DNA from: JACRDG01 sp963760985
GTDB lineage: Bacteria; Desulfobacterota; Desulfomonilia; Desulfomonilales; Desulfomonilaceae
Direction of reading: 5' to 3'
NCBI GenBank assembly: GCA_963760985.1
Contig: CAVXFM010000016.1
Location: 620,001 to 684,000 of the forward strand
Length of the DNA: 64,000 nucleotides
Below are positions 27,126 through 35,855 of this stretch, in pieces. How positions within the stretch are numbered: position 1 is the first letter of the stretch; each line of letters begins with the position of its first letter. The notes below the pieces were generated by a model, which did not search any database, was not told the origin of the DNA, and was given only the letters and a program-made list of their open reading frames with translations. Position numbers and translations under genes: made by a program.

Positions 27126-27743
27126 GGTCCACAGCCCCCTCGCGTGTGGGTCACGGCTTGGCCTGACCAGCGTTGATCACATCGAACGACTCCAGTCTAC
27201 GATTTTAGCGAATTAAAATCAAGTTTCCTGGTAAACATAAGGAAATTTCGATGAAAACTGATCGAGGGGGTCCTGGACTATCCTTGAGCGAATTATTCGC
27301 TCAAGGCCTTGGCGTTTTCCGTGCGAGCCTCGTGCTGCGATGCAGAACACCGCCACCTGTCCGAGCTACGATTTGCGATGAGAAGACTTTTCTCATGCCA
27401 CGACCGCACGTGCCCCCATCCGTTTCGAATATCCCGGTCGCCACGCGTACACTGGTTGCCAAAAGGTTTGTCCGTGTGAATCTCCCTTGGTGTCCGGAGG
27501 TCCCGCTTCTTTGCGCGGGACGCAGCGTTAACCAATCTTCGTCAAGGAGACGCCCTCCACCTTTTCCAGGCACGAACCATGTGGTCATAACCTGGGGCAA
27601 CGGTGGCAGACCAGCGCGTCTGAAACAAAAGAGCATCCAGCATGCAACACTCTCTTTGACATTGCCGTCAAGGTGTCCTACAATTTCGTAGGTTTTCCCC
27701 AAGAGACCAACCAAGGCGTGCAATGTTGCCAAGCAGGAGAATA
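27126..27743. other. Divergent intergenic region with a MITE copy
   Basis: It lies between the lytic transglycosylase gene (left) and the NifA-type activator gene (right). The only structure recognised is the dispersed repeat at 27448-27603. No open frame here is convincing. Confidence 0.5.
27448..27603 (-). repeat. MITE-like dispersed repeat, copy 4
   Basis: On the minus strand the element ends in GACAAACCTTTTGGCAACCA followed by GTGTA, matching the right end of copy 3. It keeps the GACGAAGATTGG core and the GCAAAGAAGCGGGACCTCC block, but the left end is more diverged. Confidence 0.65.
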
Positions 27744-29318
27744 ATGGAACGGCAAAATGGAGACCCCGCTGCTAAGCGAGAGGTTCAGGAACTCTTACTC
27801 CTTTTCGAGATCAGCCAAATATTGGACCGCAGTATGGACCTTCGTGAGGTGGTGGGACCTGTGCTCGAGGCCATCGCACACCACATGGGCATGCTGCGCG
27901 GTACGCTTACGCTGGTGAATCGTCAATCCGCCGAGATACTGATTGAGGCTGCACATGGCCTCTCTGACAGCCAAAAAGAACGCGGCAAGTACAAGGCAGG
28001 GGAGGGAGTCACAGGAAAGGTGATAGTCACCGGAACTCCTGCAGTGGTTCCGCATATTTCAGAGGAACCCCTGTTCCTGGATCGCACCGGTGCGCGTCGC
28101 GGCCTGCAAAAACGTGATATCTCATTCATTTGCGTCCCTATCAAGATGGGAAACGAGGTTATTGGCGCGCTGAGCGCGGACCGCCTTTTTTTTGAGGAAG
28201 GCGTATCCTTCCAAGAAGATGTCCGACTCCTGGCCATTATTGCGTCCATGATCGCGCAGGCGGTGAGGCTCAGGCAGTCTGCGCAGGAGGAGCGACATCG
28301 GCTCCTGGAAGAAAACCAGCGCCTGCAAAGTGAACTCAAAGAGCGGTTTCGTCCTTCCAATATCGTCGGGAATTCCAAGGTCATGCACGCGGTGTACGAC
28401 CTCATCGCTCAGGTATCCAAGAGCGACGCGACCGTGCTCATCCGAGGTGAGAGCGGCACGGGAAAAGAACTGGTGGCTCACGCGATCCACTACAATAGCC
28501 TACGGGCAGGTCGGCCTTTCATTAAGGTCAACTGCGGCGCGCTCCCGGAGACCGTGGTCGAGAGCGAGCTGTTCGGCCATGAAAAGGGGGCGTTCACCGG
28601 AGCGATCGCCACGCGCAAGGGGCGCTTCGAACTCGCGCACGGCGGCACCATATTCTTGGACGAAATCGGAGATCTCTCTCCCACGACTCAGATCAAGCTG
28701 CTCCGCGTCCTCCAGGAAAAAGAATTCGAACGCGTCGGTGGGACCGCGACCATCAAGACCAACGTGCGAGTCATCACCGCAACAAACCGGGAACTGGAAC
28801 AACTGATCTCCCAAGGAATGTTTCGGGAGGATCTGTACTACAGGCTCAACGTCTTCCCCATTCACGTTCCGCCACTGAAAGAGCGCAAGACCGATATCCC
28901 CTTGCTCGCGGATTTCTTTGTGGAAAAGTACGCGAAGATCGACAACAAGGTCATACGACGGATTTCCACCCCCGCGATCGACATGCTCATGACCTACCAC
29001 TGGCCGGGCAATGTGAGGGAACTGGAAAACTGCATCGAGCGCGCCATCTTGCTGAGCTCCGATTCCGTGATTCATGGCCACCACCTGCCCCCCACGCTGC
29101 AGACCGCAGAGGCCAGCGGAACGGCCCATGAAGGGCCTCTTGACCGTACGCTCGAGAACGTCGAGCGCGACCTGATCATGGACGCGCTGAAAAATGCACG
29201 GGGAAACAAGGCTAAGGCTGCAAAAGAATTGGGAATAACTGAGAGGATCATCGGCCTTCGGGTGAGGAAGTACGGAATCGACCCACGGAAGTTTCGGACA
29301 AATGTGTCACCCCTTTAG
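27744..29318 (+). CDS. nifA: NifA-type sigma-54 activator (GAF-AAA-HTH)
   Basis: 524 residues in three parts. A GAF sensor covers about 20-190. A sigma-54-activating AAA+ domain follows, with Walker A GESGTGKE (235-242), the sigma-54-contacting GAFTGA loop (282-287) and Walker B TIFLDEIGDL. The Fis-type HTH near 480-520 (KAKAAKELGITERIIGLRVR) is the NifA-like form. The domain order without a receiver domain separates it from NtrC. The next genes are two sigma-54-promoted amt-glnK operons and glnA, so it probably governs nitrogen assimilation or fixation. ATG 27744 is 4 bases after AGGAG; an ATG seven codons upstream is less likely. Confidence 0.85.
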   Translation: MERQNGDPAAKREVQELLLLFEISQILDRSMDLREVVGPVLEAIAHHMGMLRGTLTLVNRQSAEILIEAAHGLSDSQKERGKYKAGEGVTGKVIVTGTPAVVPHISEEPLFLDRTGARRGLQKRDISFICVPIKMGNEVIGALSADRLFFEEGVSFQEDVRLLAIIASMIAQAVRLRQSAQEERHRLLEENQRLQSELKERFRPSNIVGNSKVMHAVYDLIAQVSKSDATVLIRGESGTGKELVAHAIHYNSLRAGRPFIKVNCGALPETVVESELFGHEKGAFTGAIATRKGRFELAHGGTIFLDEIGDLSPTTQIKLLRVLQEKEFERVGGTATIKTNVRVITATNRELEQLISQGMFREDLYYRLNVFPIHVPPLKERKTDIPLLADFFVEKYAKIDNKVIRRISTPAIDMLMTYHWPGNVRELENCIERAILLSSDSVIHGHHLPPTLQTAEASGTAHEGPLDRTLENVERDLIMDALKNARGNKAKAAKELGITERIIGLRVRKYGIDPRKFRTNVSPL

Positions 29319-29326
29319 GGTAATAA

Positions 29327-29340
29327 CTACCGTACGGTAG
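29327..29340. promoter_or_regulatory. 14-bp palindrome after the activator gene
   Basis: CTACCGTACGGTAG is perfectly palindromic and is followed by GTTTTTG. It could be an operator for the amt operon or part of a weak terminator; with no loop it cannot form a conventional hairpin terminator. Confidence 0.3.
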
Positions 29341-29435
29341 GTTTTTGTCTCCGTTTCGCGTGTCAGCTTTTATCCCTCCACAATAAAGCCAATATAAATC
29401 AGTAACATGTGATCAGCCGGAGCATCCTGGTGGTC

Positions 29436-29453
29436 TTGGCATCAGGATTGCTC
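29436..29453 (+). promoter_or_regulatory. Sigma-54 (-24/-12) promoter of amt1
   Basis: TTGGCATCAGGATTGCTC has the invariant GG (29438-29439) and GC (29450-29451) separated by the required 10 bases. It lies 143 bases before the amt1 start and fits control by the adjacent NifA-type activator. Confidence 0.75.
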
Positions 29454-29595
29454 TCCTCCCTGCCAAGACTTGAGCGACCCTTCGTACATCTCCCACTCCT
29501 GTATCGAGTCTGGAAGGTGAGGTCTCAGCGGCACACTCATGCGGACCTGCATGCCGCGGCTCAAGAACCGAAAATCTTGTGGAGGTGTTCCAGAG

Positions 29596-30834
29596 ATGAA
29601 TGCTGCGGACAATGCATGGGTTTTGGTCTCCTCGGCGCTGGTGCTCTTGATGACGCCGGGTTTGGCCATGTTTTACGGCGGGATGACAAGGTCGAAGAAC
29701 GTGCTCTCGACCATGATGCACAGTTTCTTCCTCATGGGCTTGGCCTCAATCATCTGGCTATTCTATGGTTTCAGTATGGCCTTCGGGCCCGATGCCTTTG
29801 GCGGGTTCGTGGGAAACCTGCAGCACTTTGCTCTCAACGGGGTAGGTGGAGCAGTGTGGCCTGATCCGGCAAATCCCAAGGAAACCCTGACGATTTGCGG
29901 GACCACGTTCATGGTGTTCCAGTGCATGTTCGCGGTAATCACGCCGGCTCTTATCTCGGGCGCCTTTGCAGAACGCATGAAATTCAGCTCGTTCATCGTG
30001 TTCATGTTTCTGTGGATGACGTTTGTGTACTGCCCGGTGGCTCACTGGGTGTGGGGTCCTGGTGGCTGGCTTGGCGGCATAGGGGCAATGGATTTTGCCG
30101 GTGGAACGGTCGTGCACATCAACGCAGGTGTTGCGGCTCTCGCATGCGCCTTGGTGATAGGCAAACGCAAAGGATACGGCACAGTTCCCATGATGCCTCA
30201 CAACCTGACGCTAACCTTACTGGGAGCCGGCTTGCTGTGGTTCGGTTGGTTCGGGTTTAACGCAGGAAGCGCACTCAAGGCTAATGACACCGCATCCATG
30301 GCGTTTGTGGTCACGCATATGGCTACTGCAGCCGCTGCGCTGTCATGGGTATTCGCGGAATGGATCATCAAAGGCAAACCTACCACCCTGGGCGTGGCTT
30401 CGGGCGCAGTGGCAGGACTCGTGGCGATTACTCCCGCTGCCGGGTTTGTAGGGCCGGTCTCTTCGGTGATCCTGGGAGCAGTGGCTGGCGTGGTGTGTTA
30501 CCTGGCAGTATTGGCGAAGAGTTCTCTCGGGTACGACGACTCTCTGGACGTGGTCGGTGTGCACGGTGTAGGCGGAATCTGGGGTGCCTTGGCCACGGGC
30601 CTGTTCGCATCCAAGCTTATTAACTCCGGTGCGAGCGACGGGCTCTTCTTCGGCAACCCAGGCCAATTCTTGACCCAAATCTGGGCGGTGCTCGCTACTG
30701 TCGTCTACTCCTTTGTGGTGACGCTGATCATTCTCTATGTGATCAAGGCGGTCATGGGGCTCAGGGTCACCGAGGAAGACGAAGTGGTCGGTGTGGACAC
30801 ATCAGTTCACGGAGAAGCCGGATACAACCTCTAG
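29596..30834 (+). CDS. amt: Ammonium transporter, copy 1
   Basis: 412 residues with 11 predicted membrane helices. The first is NAWVLVSSALVLLMTPGLAM followed by FYGGMTRSKNVLSTMMHSF. Further Amt signatures are GAFAERMKFSS, FAGGTVVHINAGVAALA, LLWFGWFGFNAGS and DVVGVHGVGGIWGALATG, the last carrying one of the pore-lining twin histidines. It moves ammonium across the inner membrane. ATG 29596 fits the mature N-terminus; the upstream in-frame ATG adds an unconserved basic segment. glnK follows after 94 bases. Confidence 0.95.
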   Translation: MNAADNAWVLVSSALVLLMTPGLAMFYGGMTRSKNVLSTMMHSFFLMGLASIIWLFYGFSMAFGPDAFGGFVGNLQHFALNGVGGAVWPDPANPKETLTICGTTFMVFQCMFAVITPALISGAFAERMKFSSFIVFMFLWMTFVYCPVAHWVWGPGGWLGGIGAMDFAGGTVVHINAGVAALACALVIGKRKGYGTVPMMPHNLTLTLLGAGLLWFGWFGFNAGSALKANDTASMAFVVTHMATAAAALSWVFAEWIIKGKPTTLGVASGAVAGLVAITPAAGFVGPVSSVILGAVAGVVCYLAVLAKSSLGYDDSLDVVGVHGVGGIWGALATGLFASKLINSGASDGLFFGNPGQFLTQIWAVLATVVYSFVVTLIILYVIKAVMGLRVTEEDEVVGVDTSVHGEAGYNL

Positions 30835-30928
30835 TAGCGTGTTGCCGACGCACCGTTCGGAACCCAGAGGCAGCGGAAATACGCTCCGTGAAGCCTCCAA
30901 CGGAGCGCCATAGGGAAAGGGGACAAGA

Positions 30929-31267
30929 ATGAGAAAAATTGAAGTCATCATCAAGCCCTTCAAACTCGACGAGGTGAAAGAGGCTCTGAGTTCAATAGGC
31001 ATACAAGGGATGACCGTGACGGAAGTCAAAGGATTCGGTCGGCAAAAGGGCCACAAGGAAATCTACCGAGGAGCTGAGTATCTCGTGGATTTCCTCCCCA
31101 AGATCAAGATCGAAATGGTGGTCAAGGCAGACCTGGTGGACAGCGCAATTGAGAAGGTGATCGCAGCTGCCCGGACTGGAACGATCGGTGATGGCAAGAT
31201 TTTCGTCTCGCCCGTGGATCAGGTAATCCGCATTCGAACCGGCGAGAGAGACGCGGACGCGGTATGA
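30929..31267 (+). CDS. glnK: PII signal protein, copy 1 (amt-linked)
   Basis: 112 residues, complete PII: MRKIEVIIKPFKLDEVKEAL at the N-terminus, the T-loop YRGAEYLVDF with the uridylylation site Tyr51, and the B-loop ARTGTIGDGKIFV that binds ATP. It would block the Amt channel when nitrogen is plentiful and report 2-oxoglutarate levels. Nearly identical in the T-loop to copy 2. Confidence 0.95.
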   Translation: MRKIEVIIKPFKLDEVKEALSSIGIQGMTVTEVKGFGRQKGHKEIYRGAEYLVDFLPKIKIEMVVKADLVDSAIEKVIAAARTGTIGDGKIFVSPVDQVIRIRTGERDADAV

Positions 31268-31475
31268 GCAGAAGACGTGTGACGTGACCAGACGGCCTTC
31301 CCTACAGGAAGCCGGATCGAGAAACCCCCGGGGCACCATCTGTGTGCCCCACCAACGCGCAGGGCAGAGGAGCGGCAGCTTGTCGGGGTGACTGAAAGGT
31401 TCCTCCCAATCAACCGCCAAGTAGCCCTCACTCTGGCCCTCACCCACCCTCCGATTGAAGAGGAGGGGCATTGAG

Positions 31476-31507
31476 GTGTCCCTTCTCCCGTGAATGAGAA
31501 GGGACAC
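31476..31507. repeat. 12-bp perfect inverted repeat hairpin
   Basis: GTGTCCCTTCTC and GAGAAGGGACAC flank an 8-base loop. The flanking CCCTCAC.../...GTGAGGG halves extend the symmetry, as in the intergenic GGGTGAGGG-type palindromes known from many GC-rich bacteria. It may end the glnK1 transcript, but no T-run follows. Confidence 0.6.
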
Positions 31508-31710
31508 GGTGAGGGTATGACCCCTGATGAATAAAGGAGTCCAATGATTAAGTGATACTGAAAAGAGCCTACAAAATTGTACTATAAACTGGCCGTATCC
31601 TACCGGTTGGTAGCATATTGCCCCGGTGGTGTGGTCCTTTGCGCCAAATAAAGACGGAATAGGTCCTCTATATCAAGCAGTTATGTGGGCGGCTCGACCT
31701 CCCGGATCTC

Positions 31711-31728
31711 TTGGCACATCGATTGCGA
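31711..31728 (+). promoter_or_regulatory. Sigma-54 (-24/-12) promoter of amt2
   Basis: TTGGCACATCGATTGCGA is close to the ideal TTGGCACG-N4-TTGCA: GG at 31713-31714 and GC at 31725-31726, 10 bases apart. Transcription would start near 31738, leaving a leader of about 115 bases before ATG 31855. Confidence 0.8.
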
Positions 31729-31854
31729 GAACTGCCAAGAATGTAAATTCATCGAAATCCTTCGGTGAATGCGCGATCAAGACCGGGAGAGAGTTGGGTG
31801 TCGCCGGCTGCCAAGTCTCTCGAGGTCCAAGAACACCACGGGAGATTTGCGAAA

Positions 31855-33066
31855 ATGAATGCCACGGACACGGCTTTTGTAATGGTTTGTTCCGCGCTGG
31901 TGCTGGTCATGACGCCGGGACTTGCCATTTTTTACGGCGGGTTGACACGTTCGAAGAACGTGCTTTCCACCATGATGCACAGTTTCTTCCTTATGGGACT
32001 GGCATCAGTCATCTGGTTGGTCTACGGGTACAGCCTTGCGTTCGGCCCTGACGTGGGAGGAGTGATCGGGAACCTGTCCCACTTCATGGGTGCTGGCGTC
32101 GGTGCAGCGGTTAGAGAGGGGACCACGATCCCCGAGACGGTATTCTTGACCTTCCAGGGCATGTTCGTGATCATCACGCCCGCGCTCATTTCCGGAGCAT
32201 TTGCGGAGCGGATGAAGTTTAGTGCGTTCGTCGTGTTCTCGGTGCTGTGGATCACCTTTGTGTACGCTCCCATCTGCCACTGGGTGTGGGGCGGCGGCTG
32301 GCTGCAGAAGTTGGGCTGCATAGATTTTGCCGGAGGGCTCGTAGTCCATCTCAACTGTGGTGTGGCCTCTCTGGTGGCAGCGGTGGTAGTGGGCAAACGC
32401 AAAGGGTACGGGACCAGACCGTTCATCCCGCATAACTTGACGCTCACGCTCTTGGGCGTGGGATTGTTGTGGTTCGGATGGTTCGGATTCAACGCGGGGA
32501 GCCGTCTGGCTGCGGACGCAGTGGCGGGAAGTGCGTTCCTGGTGACTCACATGGCTGCGGCCACGGGCGCACTGACATGGACATTCGCGGAATGGATTCT
32601 CAAGCGGAGGCCCACGACTCTGGGCCTGGCTTCCGGGGCTGTGGCCGGTCTCGGATCCATCACTCCCGCGTCGGGCTATGTGGGAACGAGCGCTGCGTTG
32701 ATAATCGGTGGTGTTGCGGGCGTCCTGTGCTACGGGGCAGTCCTGGCAAAGGACAAGCTCGGGTACGACGATTCTCTGGACGTGGTGGGTATCCACGGCG
32801 TAGGAGGAGTGTGGGGAACTCTGTGCACGGGCTTGTTTGCCTCGAAACTCATCAATCCCGACGGCGCGAACGGATTGTTTTTCGGAAACGCGTCTTTGTT
32901 CGGGTTGCAACTCTTGGGCGTGGTGGTGACGATCGCGTATTGTTTTGCCGTGACCTGGGTGTTGTTTTATGTCATCAAGGCCTGCATGGGACTCAGGGTG
33001 TCCGAAGACCATGAAGAGGCTGGAGTAGACACTTCTGCTCATGGCGAGGCTGGGTATAGCTTGTAA
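31855..33066 (+). CDS. amt: Ammonium transporter, copy 2
   Basis: 403 residues, collinear with copy 1 over its full length: TDTAFVMVCSALVLVMTPGL, FYGGLTRSKNVLSTMMHSF, GAFAERMKFSAF, LLWFGWFGFNAGS and the pore His in DVVGIHGVGGVWGTLCTG. The difference is mainly in the loops after the second helix (copy 1 has a longer insert near VWPDPANPKET). Its own sigma-54 promoter and its own PII partner make this a complete second amt-glnK operon. ATG 31855 is chosen by alignment to copy 1. Confidence 0.95.
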   Translation: MNATDTAFVMVCSALVLVMTPGLAIFYGGLTRSKNVLSTMMHSFFLMGLASVIWLVYGYSLAFGPDVGGVIGNLSHFMGAGVGAAVREGTTIPETVFLTFQGMFVIITPALISGAFAERMKFSAFVVFSVLWITFVYAPICHWVWGGGWLQKLGCIDFAGGLVVHLNCGVASLVAAVVVGKRKGYGTRPFIPHNLTLTLLGVGLLWFGWFGFNAGSRLAADAVAGSAFLVTHMAAATGALTWTFAEWILKRRPTTLGLASGAVAGLGSITPASGYVGTSAALIIGGVAGVLCYGAVLAKDKLGYDDSLDVVGIHGVGGVWGTLCTGLFASKLINPDGANGLFFGNASLFGLQLLGVVVTIAYCFAVTWVLFYVIKACMGLRVSEDHEEAGVDTSAHGEAGYSL

Positions 33067-33171
33067 GGCGCGTTCGCCGGGAGTATGGTTGGGTTCGCTT
33101 GCGCGGCTCTTCCCAGGAGAGGTCTGGTAATAACGTCGACACATAGCCCGAGAGGTGGAACGGGGGTCCGT

Positions 33172-33510
33172 ATGAAGAAAATAGAAGCGATCATCAAACC
33201 CTTTAAGCTCGATGACGTCAAAGAGGCGATAACTTCCCTTGGGATTCACGGCATGACTGTCACCGAGGTAAAAGGATTTGGCCGACAAAAGGGTCACAAA
33301 GAAATCTACCGTGGCGCGGAATATCTGGTGGATTTCCTTCCTAAGATCAAAGTGGAACTCGTGGTGCGCTCGGAACTGGTGGAGCAGGCTATTGAGAAAA
33401 TCATCTCAGCCGCTCGCACGGGCAGCATCGGTGATGGCAAGATTTTCGTAACCGCGGTGGAGACCGTGGTACGCATACGGACCGGCGAGAGAGACAACGA
33501 CGCTCTCTGA
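33172..33510 (+). CDS. glnK: PII signal protein, copy 2 (amt-linked)
   Basis: 112 residues: KKIEAIIKPFKLDDVKEAIT, T-loop YRGAEYLVDF with Tyr51, and ARTGSIGDGKIFV. It differs from copy 1 chiefly in residues 65-85 and 95-112. It sits between amt2 and glnA, so it may partner both the transporter and the synthetase-modifying enzymes. ATG 33172 gives the standard PII length; the open frame extends left without conservation. Confidence 0.95.
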   Translation: MKKIEAIIKPFKLDDVKEAITSLGIHGMTVTEVKGFGRQKGHKEIYRGAEYLVDFLPKIKVELVVRSELVEQAIEKIISAARTGSIGDGKIFVTAVETVVRIRTGERDNDAL

Positions 33511-33634
33511 CGACTTGCCGGCCGCACGCGGTTCTTCCGGGTTCGTGAGGTTACGGACGACAGTGTTGGTACAGGGCACAAGGTGCTCTCATTCGCATGT
33601 AAGAGTCCCTGAGTAAGGCTCTCTTCAAATAGAT

Positions 33635-33651
33635 GTCCCGCATGGCGGGAC
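33635..33651 (+). promoter_or_regulatory. Hairpin in the glnA leader
   Basis: GTCCCGC-atg-GCGGGAC forms a 7-bp stem 35 bases before the glnA start. It may end the amt2-glnK2 transcript or influence glnA translation; no T-run follows it. Confidence 0.4.
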
Positions 33652-33686
33652 ACCTTACCTTATTCCCCAAGTAAAAGGAGCAATGC

Positions 33687-35099
33687 ATGGAGCCAAAAGA
33701 GGTACTTGAGTTTGCCAAGAAAAACCAGGCCGTAATGGTGGATCTGAAATTTATGGATTTTCCCGGGATGTGGCAGCATTTCAGTGTGCCATTGCATGAA
33801 CTGGAGGAAGATTCCTTTGAGTCCGGCTTTGGATTCGACGGATCGTCCATTCGAGGTTGGCAGCCGATTAACGCCTCGGACATGCTGGTCATCCCGGATC
33901 CGGTCACCGCGGTGATGGACCCGTTCATGCAGCATCCCACCCTTTCTCTGATCTGCAATATTGTTGATCCGGTCACCAAAGAACGGTACACCAGAGATCC
34001 CCGCAATATTGCTCAGAAGGCTGAAGCGTATCTGAAGTACACGAAAGTCGGAGATACGGCCTTCTTCGGTCCTGAGGCGGAGTTTTTCATTTTTGACGAC
34101 GTGCGGTACGGATACGGTCACAATCATGGTTTCCACGAGATAGACTCTGTGGAAGGCTGGTGGAATACCGGCCGCGAAGAGAATCCTAACCTGGGGTACA
34201 AACCGAGGCATAAGGAAGGGTATTTTCCTGTATCGCCTACCGACTCCCAGCAGGACATCCGCACGGAAATGACGCTGGTTCTGGAGAGTCTCGGCATCAC
34301 GATCGAAGCTCAGCATCATGAAGTTGCGACCGCCGGCCAGGCGGAAATCGACATGAAGTTCTCCCCTCTCGTAAAGATGGGCGACCAACTCATGTGGTTC
34401 AAATACGTGCTCAAGAACGTGGCAAAGCGCCACTGCAAGACAGTGACCTTTATGCCCAAACCCCTGTTCGAGGACAACGGGTCGGGAATGCACACCCACG
34501 TGAGCATCTGGAGGGACGGAACCCCTCTGTTCGCTGGCGACAAGTACGCGGGGCTTTCCCAGATGGCGTTGTGGGGCATTGGTGGCATTCTGAAACATGC
34601 TCCTGCCTTGTGCGGCATCTGTAACCCCACCACAAACTCCTACAAGCGGTTGGTGCCAGGCTTTGAGGCTCCGGTGAACCTGGCCTATTCGTCGAGAAAC
34701 CGGTCAGCCTGCTGCCGAATCCCCATGTACAGCGAGAATCCCAAGGCAAAAAGGATCGAGTACCGCACGCCTGATCCGTCCTGCAATGGATACATGGCAT
34801 TCAGCGCGTTGCTGATGGCAGTGCTCGATGGCATCGAAAACAAACTGGATCCCGGACAGCCCTTGGACAAGGACATCTATTCCCTTTCCCCGGAAGAGCT
34901 TAAGAACGTACCGTCCACGCCGGGCAGCCTCGAAGAGGCGCTCAAGGCCCTGGAAGCGGATCACGAGTTCCTCCTGAAAGGCGACGTGTTCACTCCTGAC
35001 GTGATCGAAAAGTGGCTTGAATACAAAACTGATTCCGAGGTGAACCCCGTGCGCATGAGACCGCATCCGTACGAGTTCGCGTTGTACTTCGACTGCTAA
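33687..35099 (+). CDS. glnA: Glutamine synthetase, type I
   Basis: 470 residues, the length of GSI-beta. Visible are FGFDGSSIRGWQ, the metal-binding FFGPEAEFFIFDD, DNGSGMHTHVSIW and NSYKRLVPGFEAPV, and the flap/adenylylation region PLDKDIYSLSPEE with Tyr398, so control by adenylylation is likely. It makes glutamine from glutamate and ammonia. AAAAGGAG precedes the ATG. It follows glnK2 by 176 bases and ends in a strong terminator. Confidence 0.97.
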   Translation: MEPKEVLEFAKKNQAVMVDLKFMDFPGMWQHFSVPLHELEEDSFESGFGFDGSSIRGWQPINASDMLVIPDPVTAVMDPFMQHPTLSLICNIVDPVTKERYTRDPRNIAQKAEAYLKYTKVGDTAFFGPEAEFFIFDDVRYGYGHNHGFHEIDSVEGWWNTGREENPNLGYKPRHKEGYFPVSPTDSQQDIRTEMTLVLESLGITIEAQHHEVATAGQAEIDMKFSPLVKMGDQLMWFKYVLKNVAKRHCKTVTFMPKPLFEDNGSGMHTHVSIWRDGTPLFAGDKYAGLSQMALWGIGGILKHAPALCGICNPTTNSYKRLVPGFEAPVNLAYSSRNRSACCRIPMYSENPKAKRIEYRTPDPSCNGYMAFSALLMAVLDGIENKLDPGQPLDKDIYSLSPEELKNVPSTPGSLEEALKALEADHEFLLKGDVFTPDVIEKWLEYKTDSEVNPVRMRPHPYEFALYFDC

Positions 35100-35132
35100 G
35101 TTGTTCTTTTCTCGAAAAGACCTCACTCCTAC

Positions 35133-35170
35133 GCTCAGCCGTCCCGTGGATCGGACGGCTGAGCCTTTTC
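35133..35170 (+). terminator. Factor-independent terminator of glnA
   Basis: GCTCAGCCGTCC and GGACGGCTGAGC form a perfect 12-bp stem with an 8-base loop, followed by CTTTTC, 33 bases after the glnA stop. Confidence 0.85.
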
Positions 35171-35237
35171 GCCATGAGCTTCCTGAGGATTCCGCTTATG
35201 CTGTTCTTTGTCTGGTAGTACCGGCTGGAGGTTCGCC

Positions 35238-35774
35238 ATGATCCGCACTCGTTCCACGGCGCTGCTCCTGGTTCTTATGGTTCTGGTTGGGCCGGCATAT
35301 CCTCAATGCCTAGACTATGAGCCGAGTATCGTTTATTTAGCAGGCCTTGTGAGGAGAATCACTTATCCGGGCCGCCCAAACTACGAGAGTATCGAAGCCG
35401 GGGACGAACCCGAGACCGGCTGGTACCTGATCCTGAATCGCCCGATCTGTACCAATAAAAAGGGGACTGACGACAATTATCCAGCGCGAACGCATGAATC
35501 GAGAATCCAGTTGGTATTGCGATCAGCCCAATACAGAGCGTACAAGCATTTTGTGGACAATGTGGTAGTGGTTGAAGGATCTCTTTTTGCCGCTTCCACG
35601 GGACATCACCATGCAAATCTGCTACTCACGGTAACTTCCATTGGACGAGCACCATCACAGGGCGATCCAACGCGTTGCAGCGGTTTGATCCTCAGTGGGT
35701 CTCACGCTGGCGCTGTTGCCTGTTGCGCCATCTCTTACCCACACTATGAATGCACGAGGCTCCAGTTTCCTTAA
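35238..35774 (+). CDS. Secreted DUF4431-like protein
   Basis: 178 residues. A signal peptide (MIRTRSTALLLVLMVLVGPA) precedes CLDYEPSIVYLAGLVRRITY, PGRPNYESIEAGDEPETGWY and RPICTNKKGTDDN, a pattern I associate with DUF4431 domain proteins. The function is unknown; the fold is probably a small beta barrel. The last 35 residues look unrelated and could reflect another local frame error. ATG 35238 follows GGAG; it is isolated between glnA and nadE. Confidence 0.6.
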   Translation: MIRTRSTALLLVLMVLVGPAYPQCLDYEPSIVYLAGLVRRITYPGRPNYESIEAGDEPETGWYLILNRPICTNKKGTDDNYPARTHESRIQLVLRSAQYRAYKHFVDNVVVVEGSLFAASTGHHHANLLLTVTSIGRAPSQGDPTRCSGLILSGSHAGAVACCAISYPHYECTRLQFP

Positions 35775-35855
35775 GCATCCCGAATTACCGATACCTTTTG
35801 TGATACAATGCCTCGCAAGGAATGAGGTTTGTTCGTCGTTCGAGGAGGCGCACGC

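Larger units (their letters stand above)
31268..31854. other. Long leader/intergenic region before amt2
   Basis: 587 bases with no supported gene. It holds a GC-rich inverted-repeat segment (31430-31520) and, further right, the sigma-54 promoter of amt2. In-frame codons from 31765 to 31854 are open but not conserved. Confidence 0.55.

Noticed and set aside
32005..33297. 430-residue minus-strand open frame opposite amt2 and glnK2
   Set aside because: A shadow of two clearly conserved genes on the plus strand; the composition is His/Gln/Ser-rich without any motif.
33560..33600. Sigma-54 promoter before glnA (GGGCACAAGGTGCT)
   Set aside because: GG and GC are only 8 bases apart, and the required spacing is 10.
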